Shown in pieces: positions 53,383-62,560 of a stretch of DNA of 64,000 nt. The position numbers and the translations under genes were made by a program. The stretch's first letter is position 1, and every line of letters begins with the position of its first letter. The notes under the pieces are model-generated. The model had not been told where the DNA came from. It saw only the letters and a program-made list of their open reading frames with translations, and did no database searches. This stretch comes from Rheinheimera sp. (GTDB lineage Bacteria > Pseudomonadota > Gammaproteobacteria > Enterobacterales > Alteromonadaceae). Location: NCBI GenBank assembly GCA_003543135.1, contig DPJG01000022.1, positions 1 through 64,000 of the forward strand, in the 5' to 3' direction.

Positions 53383-54414
53383 TTAAATGCTTTGGATGAG
53401 TGGCCTTTCAGCAGGCATGGTGGCACGGGCGTAAAAACCGGCAATCACGTCACTACGCAATTGCATCTGCGGGTCCCGGGCAAAAGAACGGGTTTCAGGA
53501 ACCACATAACGACTGGCGTTTTCTTTTATTGCATTGTATTGCTGTTGCCGCTCTTGTTGCATCTTGCTGGCAACATCTTCATCCTGCCGGGCTACGGTGT
53601 TGGCCTGGTCAGAAAATATCTCCGGCTCAGCTTCAATATCAGCAAGTTCAACCCGGCCTGTCATTTCCGCAAAAGCAGCAGCGGCATCATAATCACCATC
53701 CGACGCCGGCGGGTCATTCAGTGGCAATAATTCCTGCGCCAGTTCAATCTGAGCTTCAACAATACGGCGACTGGCTTCTGCAGCAATTTGTTGATCCGTA
53801 GAGGAAGGGTCGGCTGGCGCCAATGCGGCCGCCTTGACCTGCTGCAATTTGATAATAGTGGCCTGAGGATCACCAGGCACTTCCGCCAGATCGATGTTTA
53901 CCTCACCACCAACGGCATATTTCTGACCGTCAGGGCCTGTCTGATAACTGTAACTTGGGCTGCCAGCAAGCTCACCGCCGACCGACGCATGCGCCTGCTC
54001 GTGTGCTCTGACTTCAGCATCACGTTTTTTCAGTTCGGCAATTTCACGTTGTTCTGCTGTTTGTTGACGTTGTTCTGAAGGGCTGCCTTGCCGGCCATCC
54101 TGATTTTGTCCACCCTGCTGACCACTGTTTTCGCCTTGCTGTTCACGGCCAGAGCTTTCTTCACCACGTCCTTCAATGGCTTGTTTGAGCTCAGTGCCGC
54201 GGTTTTTAATGTCATCGCTGTAGGTATAACCGTTGCTGGCATTATGGTTGCGGCTTTTATCTTCGGAAATCACGCCTTTTTCAGCAGCACCACGCTCGGC
54301 CTGAGTCACAGGCTCGATAATGTCGCGTTTTAAATTTTCCCGGCGCGCCAAATCAACGGCAGGGTTGCCGGGATAAGGGTTGATATTGGTAAAGGCCGGA
54401 GGGGTGATGATCAT
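53383..54414 (-). CDS. SprA-family putative metalloprotease
   Basis: The 343 residues start with a low-complexity Gln/Glu/Gly-rich part (about 75-125). The conserved SprA-related core follows (about 130-240): LKKRDAEVRAHEQAHASVGG, then SYSYQTGPDGQKYAVGGEV. HEQAH is an HExxH zinc-protease-type motif. The C-terminal part is acidic and helical. Proteins of this family are annotated as putative metalloproteases, sometimes near flagellar or surface genes; activity is unproven to my knowledge. No signal peptide is visible. It follows a flagellar rod-like small gene by 10 bases, so the two form an operon. Confidence 0.8.
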   Translation of the reverse strand: MIITPPAFTNINPYPGNPAVDLARRENLKRDIIEPVTQAERGAAEKGVISEDKSRNHNASNGYTYSDDIKNRGTELKQAIEGRGEESSGREQQGENSGQQGGQNQDGRQGSPSEQRQQTAEQREIAELKKRDAEVRAHEQAHASVGGELAGSPSYSYQTGPDGQKYAVGGEVNIDLAEVPGDPQATIIKLQQVKAAALAPADPSSTDQQIAAEASRRIVEAQIELAQELLPLNDPPASDGDYDAAAAFAEMTGRVELADIEAEPEIFSDQANTVARQDEDVASKMQQERQQQYNAIKENASRYVVPETRSFARDPQMQLRSDVIAGFYARATMPAERPLIQSI

Positions 54415-54424
54415 CTTGTGTTAC

Positions 54425-54739
54425 TCACACCCGGATATCGATGACAGAACCAAGCACTTCATCTGCCGTCTGAATAGAACGCACATTGGCTTCGGCATTG
54501 ATTTGTTCTGTAGTCAGTTGCACCAGGCTTTGTGTCAGGCCCGGGGTTTGAGCCTCTGAGCTTAAAGTGACTCTATCGGTTTCAGCACGACTTTGTTGAG
54601 CTGCAGCATCTTCGCGGGCATTTTGCAGCCGCTGCTGATTGGCGGTTTCGCGGTTAATATTCACTGTAGCTTCGGTAATGCCATAAGACGCACTTTGCAG
54701 GCCCTGAGTGCCTGAAGCAAAAGCTGATTGAATGTCCAT
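54425..54739 (-). CDS. Small flagellar rod/hook-like protein
   Basis: The 104 residues resemble the two end helices of flagellar rod and hook proteins joined without the middle domain. The N-terminus is IQSAFASGTQGLQSASYGIT. The C-terminus is LVQLTTEQINAEANVRSIQT followed by DEVLGSVIDIRV. Rod proteins end in a similar N-x-x-x-I/V-x-T-x-D-x-x-L motif. No flagellar gene cluster is in the window. It is 10 bases upstream of the SprA-type gene. The similarity is by eye. Confidence 0.7.
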   Translation of the reverse strand: MDIQSAFASGTQGLQSASYGITEATVNINRETANQQRLQNAREDAAAQQSRAETDRVTLSSEAQTPGLTQSLVQLTTEQINAEANVRSIQTADEVLGSVIDIRV

Positions 54740-54808
54740 GGTAGATCTCCGGCGTTTAGCGAACTTGATTAAATTCTAATCAAGAACACTGCCAGACTCA
54801 AGCTAAAG

Positions 54809-54844
54809 CCGGCAAAAGCGGCAAATATTTGCCGCTTTTGCCGG
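54809..54844. terminator. Perfect 36-base palindrome, probable bioH terminator
   Basis: CCGGCAAAAGCGGCAAAT (54809-54826) is followed at once by its exact reverse complement (54827-54844). It lies 25 bases after the bioH stop. The tail after the stem on the minus strand is only weakly T-rich (CTTTAGCTT), so a cruciform or protein site is an alternative. Confidence 0.6.
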
Positions 54845-54868
54845 TATTTATGGCCAGTTATGCTGACA

Positions 54869-55645
54869 TCAGCTGCAACCTGAGGATGCTTGTGCCGCCC
54901 ATTGCCGCAGCCATTGCATAAACTCGGCCTGGTGCGAGATAAAGGGGGCGTGGGAAGCCTTTGGCAACAGCGTCACTTCAGCCGCAGGACAGATTTGACT
55001 GAGTGTATCCAGCATCGCAACAGGGACCAGCGAATCCAGCCGGCCAAAACAATAAGTAAGCGGCATTTGTAGTTCCGCCAGCCTTGATCTTAAATCACCA
55101 TCCGCCAGCAGCTGTAAACCACCGGCCAATGCTTCTGAGCTGGGTAATGGCAAACTTAACACAGCCTGTTTTAATGCTTTAATATCCTGCCTCGCAGTTT
55201 CACTGCCAAGGGCCTGGATAGCCAGAAAACGCTCGACTGTCAGCGCCAGATCTTTTGATAAAGCACCGGCAAATTGACTAAGCACCCGTTCATCCATGCC
55301 TGGCCAGCCTGCTTTGGCTAAAAAACAGGGGGAACTAGCCACCAGCGCCAGCGCTTTGACTTTTTCCGGATGCTCCAGCGCCAGCTGCGTGGCTATTAAG
55401 CCACCCAAAGACCAGCCCAACACCAGACTCTGCGGCGGAATCGTGGCCGCCATTTCAGCAGCCACAGCACTGAGTGTATAAGGACTCGGGCACTGCTGAT
55501 TCAAGCCAAAACCAGGCAGGTCAGGAGTCAGCACCTGATAATCGTCAGCTAATAACGGAATAAGATGTTGCCAAACAGCATGATTTAACCCCCAACCGTG
55601 CAACAGTACCAGACTGGGTTTGCCTCTTTGCGGCTGAACTGCCAT
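54869..55645 (-). CDS. bioH: Pimeloyl-ACP methyl ester esterase BioH
   Basis: BioH frees pimeloyl-ACP for biotin synthesis. The alpha/beta hydrolase has LVLLHGWGLNHAVWQ, the nucleophile GWSLGG, the acid in CFGRLDSLVP and the His in KASHAPFISH. The 258-residue length is normal. It is divergent from comF, as bioH is from comF (gntX) in E. coli, with 30 bases between the starts. Confidence 0.94.
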   Translation of the reverse strand: MAVQPQRGKPSLVLLHGWGLNHAVWQHLIPLLADDYQVLTPDLPGFGLNQQCPSPYTLSAVAAEMAATIPPQSLVLGWSLGGLIATQLALEHPEKVKALALVASSPCFLAKAGWPGMDERVLSQFAGALSKDLALTVERFLAIQALGSETARQDIKALKQAVLSLPLPSSEALAGGLQLLADGDLRSRLAELQMPLTYCFGRLDSLVPVAMLDTLSQICPAAEVTLLPKASHAPFISHQAEFMQWLRQWAAQASSGCS

Positions 55646-55675
55646 AGTGAACCTAAATGTTTATTTTTTGTGAAA

Positions 55676-56443
55676 ATGCCAAGAATCATCTCTGTTGTGC
55701 ACCAGTGCCTGCACCTGCTGTTGCCCAACTCTTGTTTATGGTGCCAGCTACCGGTGCAACAGCCCGAGGCGCAGCTGTGCGATTATTGTAACTTGGCCTT
55801 ACCCCGCTTGTCGCCGGCATTACCAACACAAAATGCCTTGTTATTACCCGCTGTTGCGCGTGGTCTGAAACCCCGTCACTTTGATGCACTTTATAGCCTG
55901 AGCTGGTACCAGAATCCCTGGTCACACTGGATTGTGGCCTGGAAGTTCAACCGGGATCTGGCTTGTGGCGCCTTACTTTGTCAACAACTGGCCACCGCAA
56001 CAAAAAGTTATCAGGCACCAGCTGATGCGGCTGTGTGTTATGTACCTATGAGCAGCAACAGATACAAAGAACGAGGTTTTAATCAGGCGGAAGAGCTGGC
56101 GCGTGCCCTGGCAACCAGTCTGCAATTGCCGTTATTGTCGGTATTTTCCAGTAAAGCCGGTGTCAAACACCAGGTGGGGCTGAGTCGGGCACAGCGCAGG
56201 GCCAATCTGCGCCGCCAGTTCAGCTTACAAACAAAGCTGGAATTACCGGCGCATATGCTGTTGGTGGATGATGTGATCACCACAGGCGCGACGGTGAATC
56301 AGCTGTGCTTATTGTTAAAAAAACACGGGGTCCGGACTGTCGATGTCTGGACCCTGGCCGTCACTTCTGCCAAAAGGCAAAGGCGTTATTCAGCAGCCCC
56401 CTCATCGTCACCGGACGCCGAATCAAAAGCTTTGGCAAAATAA
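55676..56443 (+). CDS. comF: ComF-family phosphoribosyltransferase-like protein
   Basis: ComF proteins are linked to DNA uptake and use. A zinc finger is visible at the N-terminus (CLWCQLP and LCDYC). The PRTase motif is MLLVDDVITTGATVNQ. The family stretch YVPMSSNRYKERGFNQAEEL is also present. The ATG at 55676 gives 255 residues; a GTG six bases earlier is also possible, and no ribosome site is clear. The C-terminus has a tail of about 24 residues beyond the usual end, and this overlaps the 3' end of the convergent peptidase gene by 58 bases. Confidence 0.92.
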   Translation: MPRIISVVHQCLHLLLPNSCLWCQLPVQQPEAQLCDYCNLALPRLSPALPTQNALLLPAVARGLKPRHFDALYSLSWYQNPWSHWIVAWKFNRDLACGALLCQQLATATKSYQAPADAAVCYVPMSSNRYKERGFNQAEELARALATSLQLPLLSVFSSKAGVKHQVGLSRAQRRANLRRQFSLQTKLELPAHMLLVDDVITTGATVNQLCLLLKKHGVRTVDVWTLAVTSAKRQRRYSAAPSSSPDAESKALAK

Positions 56444-58944
56444 AGTGCGTTCACCAGAATACGGCTGGAACCAGTGAAATAACCGCGAAACACCGGGTTG
56501 TCCACCATGGCGATGACTCTGCCTTTGCCCATGGTCTGTGCCAGCAAGGCCGGACTTTCGCTGATCTGTCCGGCCAGCTCAGGGGCGACAAAACCCGCCA
56601 GCTGCTTGCCACTGCGGTAAGAGCCCACTGTGACAAAATCCTTGCCGGGGGCTTTGAGTAACATCAAATCGTTTTTAAATACCGGCAGTTCGGCTCTGGG
56701 TAAACCAAAACTCAGCGGATGGCTTAAATCGAGCTCCAACTGGAAAATGGCACCGGCAATCCGTTGTTGACCCGCCAGCTTTTCTTTGTCGTTGTAACGC
56801 AGCTCATCAAGCTTGACCAGCTGCTTCAGCTCTTCTTTATTGGCAACTGCACTGGCGATCCAACCTTGTTTGGCGACAAACTCCAGCGCTGATTTTTGCG
56901 CCCATAACACACCGCCGGCTTTAACCCAGCTTTCCAGTTTGGCAATATCACTTTCTTTCCAGCTTTGATATTTACCATCCGGCAGCAGAATATGGCTGTA
57001 ACGGCTTAAATCTATCTGGCCAAGCCGCGCCGGCTCCACCAAACTGGGTGACACACCAGCCAACCGCTCCAGATTAAACCACAGCTCCCCCGCTTCACTG
57101 GAATTCACGCCAGGCCCGGCAATTACCAGCACTTGCGGCAGCTTTAGCGGCACCATTTGATTACTGCCTAAATCCTGCCCCATAGGTGTTAAACCTGAAC
57201 TGATGGCCGCAAGCGATAAAGCATGCTGTTGCTGGGCCTGTTGCAGCACACTGAACCAGTCACCTTGTTGTAAACCGGCCGGCACCAGCACAGTGCCGGC
57301 GGCAAACTGCTGTACACCTTCAGCCGTCTCTGCACTAAAGGCTTTACTGGCCGCTCTGAGCTGCAATCCTTTAGCCAGCAGCTGCTGCACCAGCACGGGA
57401 GCCCGTTGATCCTGCCAACGGATTGCATAAGCGTAAGCACCGGCGGTGACAGGCGCTGCCGCAGTCGCTGTGGGCTGCCACGGCGTTTTGCTCAGCGCTG
57501 CCGGTACTTTACGGCTGCTGGCAAAACTGATGTTGTAGGCATAAGGTAAGGTCCAGGCCGACACATCATAAAAAGTATTGTCACGGAAATTGGTTTCTGT
57601 GCTGAACGCCGCTTTGAGCAGCCGGTATTGGCTTTGTTTTAACGGCACAAAATAACTTTGTCCGGCCGGGAACTGCTGCTCACCCTGACTGACATCTTCG
57701 GTCAGCGCATAAGCCTTGATTTGGTGTTGTGCCAGCAACTGCAATAGATCCTGCAACCGGCTTTGATCAGCACTTTCAGTTAATAAATATCCCTGCACCG
57801 CATCATCGGCTGCCAGTGACTGACTGTCGCGGAAAAACTTGCGCTGCCACTGCTGTAATTCGGCTTTGTGAGCAACGGCGCCTCTTAAAGTCGACAAAGA
57901 CGTCAGCAGCTGATTTTCAATAGTGGTGGCAAAACTTAAGGGGCCATTGATGCTGTCCTGCAAATGGCCGCGGCTGCTGGCCTGTTCAAATAAAATGCCG
58001 ACTGAACCATGCACGTCCGGATAGGTAGAACCCTTGCCAATATAAAAGTCATCAAAACTTTCTTCGGTGTAATACAACTTGCCTTTGTCATCAAAGGCTT
58101 TGGCATGGTACTGCGCCAATAATGCGGTTAATTTGTAGTTTTCATCCGGAGTGGCCGGATTGTTGCGGCTTGGAATACCGGGCTGGAAAAAATAACTGCT
58201 GTTGGTGCCCATTTCATGGAAATCCCCCAGCACCTGCGGCAGCCAGTGATGGAACTGGGCAATACGGGCGCGGCTTTCCGGATGTTGTAGCGGCAGCCAA
58301 TCACGGTTTAAGTCAAACCAGTAGTGATTGGGCCGGCCATTCGGCCAGGGTTCAACATGCTCACGGTGTTGTGGGTCGGCCACAGGATTCAGCCCCTGAT
58401 GCATATTGGCCCAATTGGCAAAACGGTCATGACCATCCGGATTTAAACTGGGTTGGATCAGAATAATAGCCTGTTCCAGCCACTGACTGACTTCAGCAGT
58501 ATCACTGCTCAGCAGATAATGCGCCAGCTGCATTGCGGCATTGGCGCCGCTGGGTTCATTACCATGAATGCTGTACCCCAGCCAAATCACCAGGGGCAGT
58601 TGCGCATCGGCCTGCTGTTCACCTTTGGCCACCGCCAGATGCTGACGCCGGATTTCTTCCAGCTTTGCCATATTGGCTTTTGAGCTGACCACCAGCTGCA
58701 ACAGCGGTCTTTGCTCGTGGGTTCGACCTATTTCCTGCAGCAGTGCACGCTCTGGCTGGCTTGTTGCAAGCTCACGGAAATATCGTTCAATCTGATCATG
58801 CCGGGCATGCCACTGGCCTGGAGCAAATCCCAGAATTTGCGCCGGCGCCGGTACCTGGACTTCAGTCTGTTGCTGCGCAGCAAGGCCGGCAGCAGCTGTG
58901 AAACCGGTTAAAGTTAAAGCGGCCAATAAGGTGAATGTTTTCAT
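56386..58944 (-). CDS. M14-family zinc carboxypeptidase-like metallopeptidase (secreted)
   Basis: A signal peptide is present (FTLLAALTLTGFTAAAG). The M14 zinc ligands are in YSIHGNEPSGANAAMQ (HxxE) with a later His, and the second conserved motif is LGDFHEMGTNSSYFF. SLNPDGHDRFANW is also typical. The C-terminal third contains a class I glutamine-amidotransferase-like part (HILLPDGKYQSWKESDIAKL, AGGVLWAQKSALEF). The 852 residues from ATG 58944 follow an AGGAG ribosome site; the GTG just before is less likely. It is probably periplasmic or exported. The end overlaps comF by 58 bases. Confidence 0.9.
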   Translation of the reverse strand: MKTFTLLAALTLTGFTAAAGLAAQQQTEVQVPAPAQILGFAPGQWHARHDQIERYFRELATSQPERALLQEIGRTHEQRPLLQLVVSSKANMAKLEEIRRQHLAVAKGEQQADAQLPLVIWLGYSIHGNEPSGANAAMQLAHYLLSSDTAEVSQWLEQAIILIQPSLNPDGHDRFANWANMHQGLNPVADPQHREHVEPWPNGRPNHYWFDLNRDWLPLQHPESRARIAQFHHWLPQVLGDFHEMGTNSSYFFQPGIPSRNNPATPDENYKLTALLAQYHAKAFDDKGKLYYTEESFDDFYIGKGSTYPDVHGSVGILFEQASSRGHLQDSINGPLSFATTIENQLLTSLSTLRGAVAHKAELQQWQRKFFRDSQSLAADDAVQGYLLTESADQSRLQDLLQLLAQHQIKAYALTEDVSQGEQQFPAGQSYFVPLKQSQYRLLKAAFSTETNFRDNTFYDVSAWTLPYAYNISFASSRKVPAALSKTPWQPTATAAAPVTAGAYAYAIRWQDQRAPVLVQQLLAKGLQLRAASKAFSAETAEGVQQFAAGTVLVPAGLQQGDWFSVLQQAQQQHALSLAAISSGLTPMGQDLGSNQMVPLKLPQVLVIAGPGVNSSEAGELWFNLERLAGVSPSLVEPARLGQIDLSRYSHILLPDGKYQSWKESDIAKLESWVKAGGVLWAQKSALEFVAKQGWIASAVANKEELKQLVKLDELRYNDKEKLAGQQRIAGAIFQLELDLSHPLSFGLPRAELPVFKNDLMLLKAPGKDFVTVGSYRSGKQLAGFVAPELAGQISESPALLAQTMGKGRVIAMVDNPVFRGYFTGSSRILVNALYFAKAFDSASGDDEGAAE

Positions 58945-59069
58945 CACAACTCCTGTTACTTTGGCACCACCTTAACAATAAAGATTGGGATTGCTCAAGC
59001 GGGGTTGGCAGGGCTGCGCCCAAGGAGTATCATAGCCATTAACCTAGTAATTTAGTCAGGTACTAAGCA

Positions 59070-59648
59070 ATGATTCATATCTCAGAAGCTGCGCAAGCGC
59101 ACTTTGTTAAGTTGTTGGAAAAACAGGCGGCCGGCACCAATATCAGAGTGTTCGTCGTCAATCCTGGCACGGCTCAGGCTGAATGTGGTGTGTCTTATTG
59201 CCCTGTTGATGCGGTGGAAGAATCGGATTTAAAAGTGGCTTTTACCGGCTTTTCTGCGGTGATTGATGCCGACAGCAAACCCTTTTTGGTGGACGCTGAA
59301 ATTGATTTTGTCACCGATCAGATGGGTTCACAACTGACTTTAAAAGCGCCGAACGCCAAAGTACGCAAGGTTAATGACAATGCTCCACTGAAAGAACGGG
59401 TGCAATACGTCATTGACGCTGAAATTAATCCACAACTGGCCAACCATGGTGGTCGGGTGTCTGTGGTTGAGCTGACCGAGGAAGGTGTGGCTGTGCTGCA
59501 GTTTGGCGGCGGCTGCAACGGTTGTTCTCAGGTGGATTTAACCTTAAAAGAAGGCATCGAAAAAGAGTTGCTGAACCGCTTCAGCGGTGAGCTGAGTGGC
59601 GTGCGCGATGTCACCGACCACCAGCGTGGTGAACACTCTTATTATTAA
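59070..59648 (+). CDS. nfuA: Fe-S biogenesis protein NfuA
   Basis: NfuA carries and delivers [4Fe-4S] clusters. The N-terminal degenerate A-type domain opens [18 protein letters not shown]. The C-terminal Nfu domain has [20 protein letters not shown] and the cluster-binding CxxC in [11 protein letters not shown]. The 192-residue length is standard. It lies in the bioH-comF-nfuA neighbourhood as in E. coli, with the M14 gene inserted. Confidence 0.96.
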   Translation: MIHISEAAQAHFVKLLEKQAAGTNIRVFVVNPGTAQAECGVSYCPVDAVEESDLKVAFTGFSAVIDADSKPFLVDAEIDFVTDQMGSQLTLKAPNAKVRKVNDNAPLKERVQYVIDAEINPQLANHGGRVSVVELTEEGVAVLQFGGGCNGCSQVDLTLKEGIEKELLNRFSGELSGVRDVTDHQRGEHSYY

Positions 59649-59657
59649 GCCTTGCCA

Positions 59658-59885
59658 ATGCGGCTAAACATCACCTTACCAACGGCTGCCCAATGCGGCC
59701 GTTGTTTTATCTGGGGCATGGCAGGATTCTGGCTGCTTTTGCTGGTGTTTCTGCTGTTACCGGCAGAACCACTCTGGTTACTGCAAACTGTGATTCTGTT
59801 ATGGTTGGTGAGTTTTATCATCACTTTTGGCAGTTATCTATTGCTGTTGCTGCGTCGTATTGGCCTGTTGCCCAAGGACGAATAG
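59658..59885 (+). CDS. Small two-span membrane protein (DUF3624-like)
   Basis: The protein has 75 residues from the ATG at 59658; a TTG at 59652 is also in frame. A CGRC motif precedes two membrane segments (FIWGMAGFWLLLLVFLLLPA and VILLWLVSFIITFGSYLLLL). A short cytoplasmic end follows. The CxxC plus two-helix layout and the place after nfuA suggest DUF3624; this is from memory. It begins 10 bases after nfuA and is probably co-transcribed. Confidence 0.75.
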   Translation: MRLNITLPTAAQCGRCFIWGMAGFWLLLLVFLLLPAEPLWLLQTVILLWLVSFIITFGSYLLLLLRRIGLLPKDE

Positions 59886-59901
59886 TTTTAAGGATCTGTT
59901 G

Positions 59902-60948
59902 ATGCGTTGTCTGTTTTTGTCTGCGTTGCGCTTTATCTTCACCACAGCTTTAACTATTACCGCGCTTAGCACCACAACAGCGCAGGCTGCTATTATTCTG
60001 CAATACCATCATGTAGCCACTAATACCCCTAAAACCACCAGCGTCACCCCGGCTGAATTTCGCCAGCAAATGCAGCTGCTCAAAGAGCAGAAGATGAAAG
60101 TGGTGAGCCTGGAACGACTGATTAACCAGCTTAAAGCCGGCGAGCCTTTGGCAGACAATGAAGTGGCCATCACTTTTGACGATGGTTTTGAAAATGTCTT
60201 CACCCATGCCCGTCCTATCCTGCGGGAGTTTGGTTACCCTTACACCATGTTTTTAGGTCCGGCTTTAATAGACCGCAAAGAAGGCCCGGTATTAAGCTGG
60301 CAACAAATTCAGACCATGCACAAAGAAGGCGTGATTATTGCCAACCACAGCTCTTATCACCACAGATTGGCAGTACCGAATAAAGGCGAAAGCAAAGCGC
60401 AATGGCGGCAAAGGGTTAAAACCGACATTCTGCTGGCCGAACAACAACTGGAAGAAAAACTGGGCGTGCGCCGCCAATGGCTGGCTTACCCTTATGGTGA
60501 TTTTAGTGCTGAGCTGGAAGCTCTGGTCAAAGAGCTGGGTTTTATTGGCATTGGCCAGCAATCCGGCGCTGTTGGCCCTGGTGTTTCTTTAACCCGTATT
60601 CCACGTTATCCATCATCCAGCCAGTTTGCCGCGTTAAAACATTTTGGCCCTAAATTAAAAACCCTGGCCTTGCCGGTGACAGACTACAGCGGCGCTGACC
60701 CCGTCAGCAAAACCAATCCGCCCAGCCTGAAGTTAACAGTTGATGCCAAAGACTTTAAAACAGCACAGCTGAACTGCTTTTTTAATGGAGAAGCGATACC
60801 GCTGACATGGCTGGACGAGCGTACCTTTGTTGCCAAAGCCAAAGCACCGCTCAAACTCAGTCACAACAGATATAACTGCACAGCCCCCAGCCTCAGTAAA
60901 AAAGGGTATTTTTACTGGTTCTCCCAGCCCTGGGTGTTTTTGCCTTAG
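59902..60948 (+). CDS. Polysaccharide deacetylase family protein
   Basis: The NodB-type fold removes acetyl groups from glycans. A signal peptide (FIFTTALTITALSTTTAQA) is followed by ILQYHHV and motif 1, VAITFDDGFENVF. Motif 2 is IANHSSYHH. Motif 3 is the WLAYPYGDFSAEL segment. A C-terminal beta domain of about 90 residues follows with two cysteines (LNCFF and YNCTAP). The ATG at 59902 has an AAGGA ribosome site and gives 348 residues; the upstream open frame lies within the previous gene. The substrate is unknown, likely a surface or matrix polysaccharide. Confidence 0.9.
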   Translation: MRCLFLSALRFIFTTALTITALSTTTAQAAIILQYHHVATNTPKTTSVTPAEFRQQMQLLKEQKMKVVSLERLINQLKAGEPLADNEVAITFDDGFENVFTHARPILREFGYPYTMFLGPALIDRKEGPVLSWQQIQTMHKEGVIIANHSSYHHRLAVPNKGESKAQWRQRVKTDILLAEQQLEEKLGVRRQWLAYPYGDFSAELEALVKELGFIGIGQQSGAVGPGVSLTRIPRYPSSSQFAALKHFGPKLKTLALPVTDYSGADPVSKTNPPSLKLTVDAKDFKTAQLNCFFNGEAIPLTWLDERTFVAKAKAPLKLSHNRYNCTAPSLSKKGYFYWFSQPWVFLP

Positions 60949-60975
60949 CCACCAGAATGCTGCTAAGGCATCGCC

Positions 60976-61620
60976 TTATTGCAGTTTGGCCATCACCAGC
61001 GGGAAGTCGGCCAGTAACATGGTTTTACTGACCAGCGGCACCTTGCCGGCTGCCATTTCTGGTTTAAAGACAGCCGCCAGCTGCGCATCCGGGTTGATCA
61101 ACACAATAGAAGCACTGTGATCCACCAGATAATCCGGCTCTGTAGTGCTGCTAATGGCATACATCAGCCCCAAGTCCCGCACAAAAGGAAATAACTGATC
61201 ATGGCCTGCGGTCACGCCGGTAATGGCCGGTTGCTGAAAATAACCGACATAACTGTTGAGCTGACTGACAGTGTCACGCTGTGGATCAGCTGAAATAAAC
61301 CAGATTGCCAGCTTGGCGTCCGCAGGCAACATTTGCTTTAACTGGTTATAGCTGCCAGACAAAGTGGCCATAGTCATAGGGCAAATATCAGGGCAATAGG
61401 TGTAACCGACAAAAGCCAGCGTCCACTGACCACGTAAGTCTTGCCGGCCCAATGTAGTACCCAGATGGCTGCTTAGTTTAAATTCCTGCAAATCACGCGC
61501 TTTTGGGTACACCAAAGCCGACACCGGCTCGTCCACCTTTTGTAAATGCTGATAACTCAAGACACCGGCCAGCATCACCAGTATTAACAATAACGCCACC
61601 ACAACTTTTTGTATTTTCAC
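60976..61620 (-). CDS. SCO1/SenC-family copper chaperone
   Basis: SCO proteins deliver copper to the CuA site of cytochrome oxidase. The 214 residues have a membrane anchor (VVVALLLILVMLAGVLSY). The copper motif is YTYCPDICPMTMATL and the distal His is in DYLVDHSASIVLI. The start is GTG at 61620. It is the last gene of the ctaA-ctaB-SCO set and lies 16 bases after ctaB. Confidence 0.94.
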   Translation of the reverse strand: MKIQKVVVALLLILVMLAGVLSYQHLQKVDEPVSALVYPKARDLQEFKLSSHLGTTLGRQDLRGQWTLAFVGYTYCPDICPMTMATLSGSYNQLKQMLPADAKLAIWFISADPQRDTVSQLNSYVGYFQQPAITGVTAGHDQLFPFVRDLGLMYAISSTTEPDYLVDHSASIVLINPDAQLAAVFKPEMAAGKVPLVSKTMLLADFPLVMAKLQ

Positions 61621-61636
61621 AACCTTATTCCCTGCA

Positions 61637-62560
61637 TCAGTTCAGTGCTGAAAAAGCTGTCCACTTAGCGTAATGGTCCAGCATCAGCAGCAAGAATAAC
61701 AACATCAGGTGCACAATGGAAAACCTGAATGTTTTGATGGCGGTATCTGCTTTGGCATTAAATTTCAGCTGCCAGGCCCAGGCCATAAACCACAGGTTTA
61801 ACACCACAGTACCCAGCAGGTAAATCACCCCAGTCATACCCACCAGATAAGGCAATAAACAGACTAAAAACAAAATCAGCGTATAAAGGAAAATAGCGGT
61901 TTTGGTAAATTCTATGCCATGGGTTACCGGCAGCATCGGCATATTGACCTTGGCATAATCGTCACGCCGGTGAATGGCCAGTGCCCAGAAATGTGGGGGT
62001 GTCCAGGCAAAAATAATCATCACCAACAACAAGGGTTCAGCGGCAATTTCACCTGTCATACAGGTCCAGCCCAGCAGCGGTGGCATGGCACCAGCCAGAC
62101 CACCAATCACAATATTCTGGGGGGTGGCTCTTTTTAAATACAGGGTGTACACCACGGCATAACCAAACAAACTTGCCAACGTCAGCCAGGCGGTCAAAGG
62201 GTTTACCATGTTGTATAACAACACAAAACCTGTGCCTGCCAGAACAACAGAAAACAACACGGCCTTTTCGGCACTGATGCGGCCACGCGCCACCGGCCTG
62301 TGATGGGTTCGTACCATTTGCGCGTCAATGCGCTGATCCAGCACATGATTAAGTGCAGCTGCCGCCGACGACAAGAGCCCAATGCCCAGAGTGCCAAAAA
62401 CCAATAAATCGATGGCCGGAAAACCGGGCTGCGCCAATAACATGCCCACCCAGGCAGTTAACAACAACAACGCAACGACTTTGGGTTTGGTCAGCTGATA
62501 ATAATCACGCCATACACTTTGGGTTCTGCCAATGACCGTCATAGTTTTTGCTTGGGTCAT
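61637..62560 (-). CDS. ctaB: Protohaem IX farnesyltransferase CtaB/CyoE
   Basis: This integral membrane enzyme converts haem b to haem o. The 307 residues have seven or more membrane segments. The prenyl-binding [19 protein letters not shown] and [17 protein letters not shown] are present. The start at 62560 has AAGGAGG five bases upstream; the 11-codon extension is rejected. The start overlaps the ctaA stop (ATGA). With ctaA and SCO it serves an aa3-type oxidase. Confidence 0.95.
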   Translation of the reverse strand: MTQAKTMTVIGRTQSVWRDYYQLTKPKVVALLLLTAWVGMLLAQPGFPAIDLLVFGTLGIGLLSSAAAALNHVLDQRIDAQMVRTHHRPVARGRISAEKAVLFSVVLAGTGFVLLYNMVNPLTAWLTLASLFGYAVVYTLYLKRATPQNIVIGGLAGAMPPLLGWTCMTGEIAAEPLLLVMIIFAWTPPHFWALAIHRRDDYAKVNMPMLPVTHGIEFTKTAIFLYTLILFLVCLLPYLVGMTGVIYLLGTVVLNLWFMAWAWQLKFNAKADTAIKTFRFSIVHLMLLFLLLMLDHYAKWTAFSALN

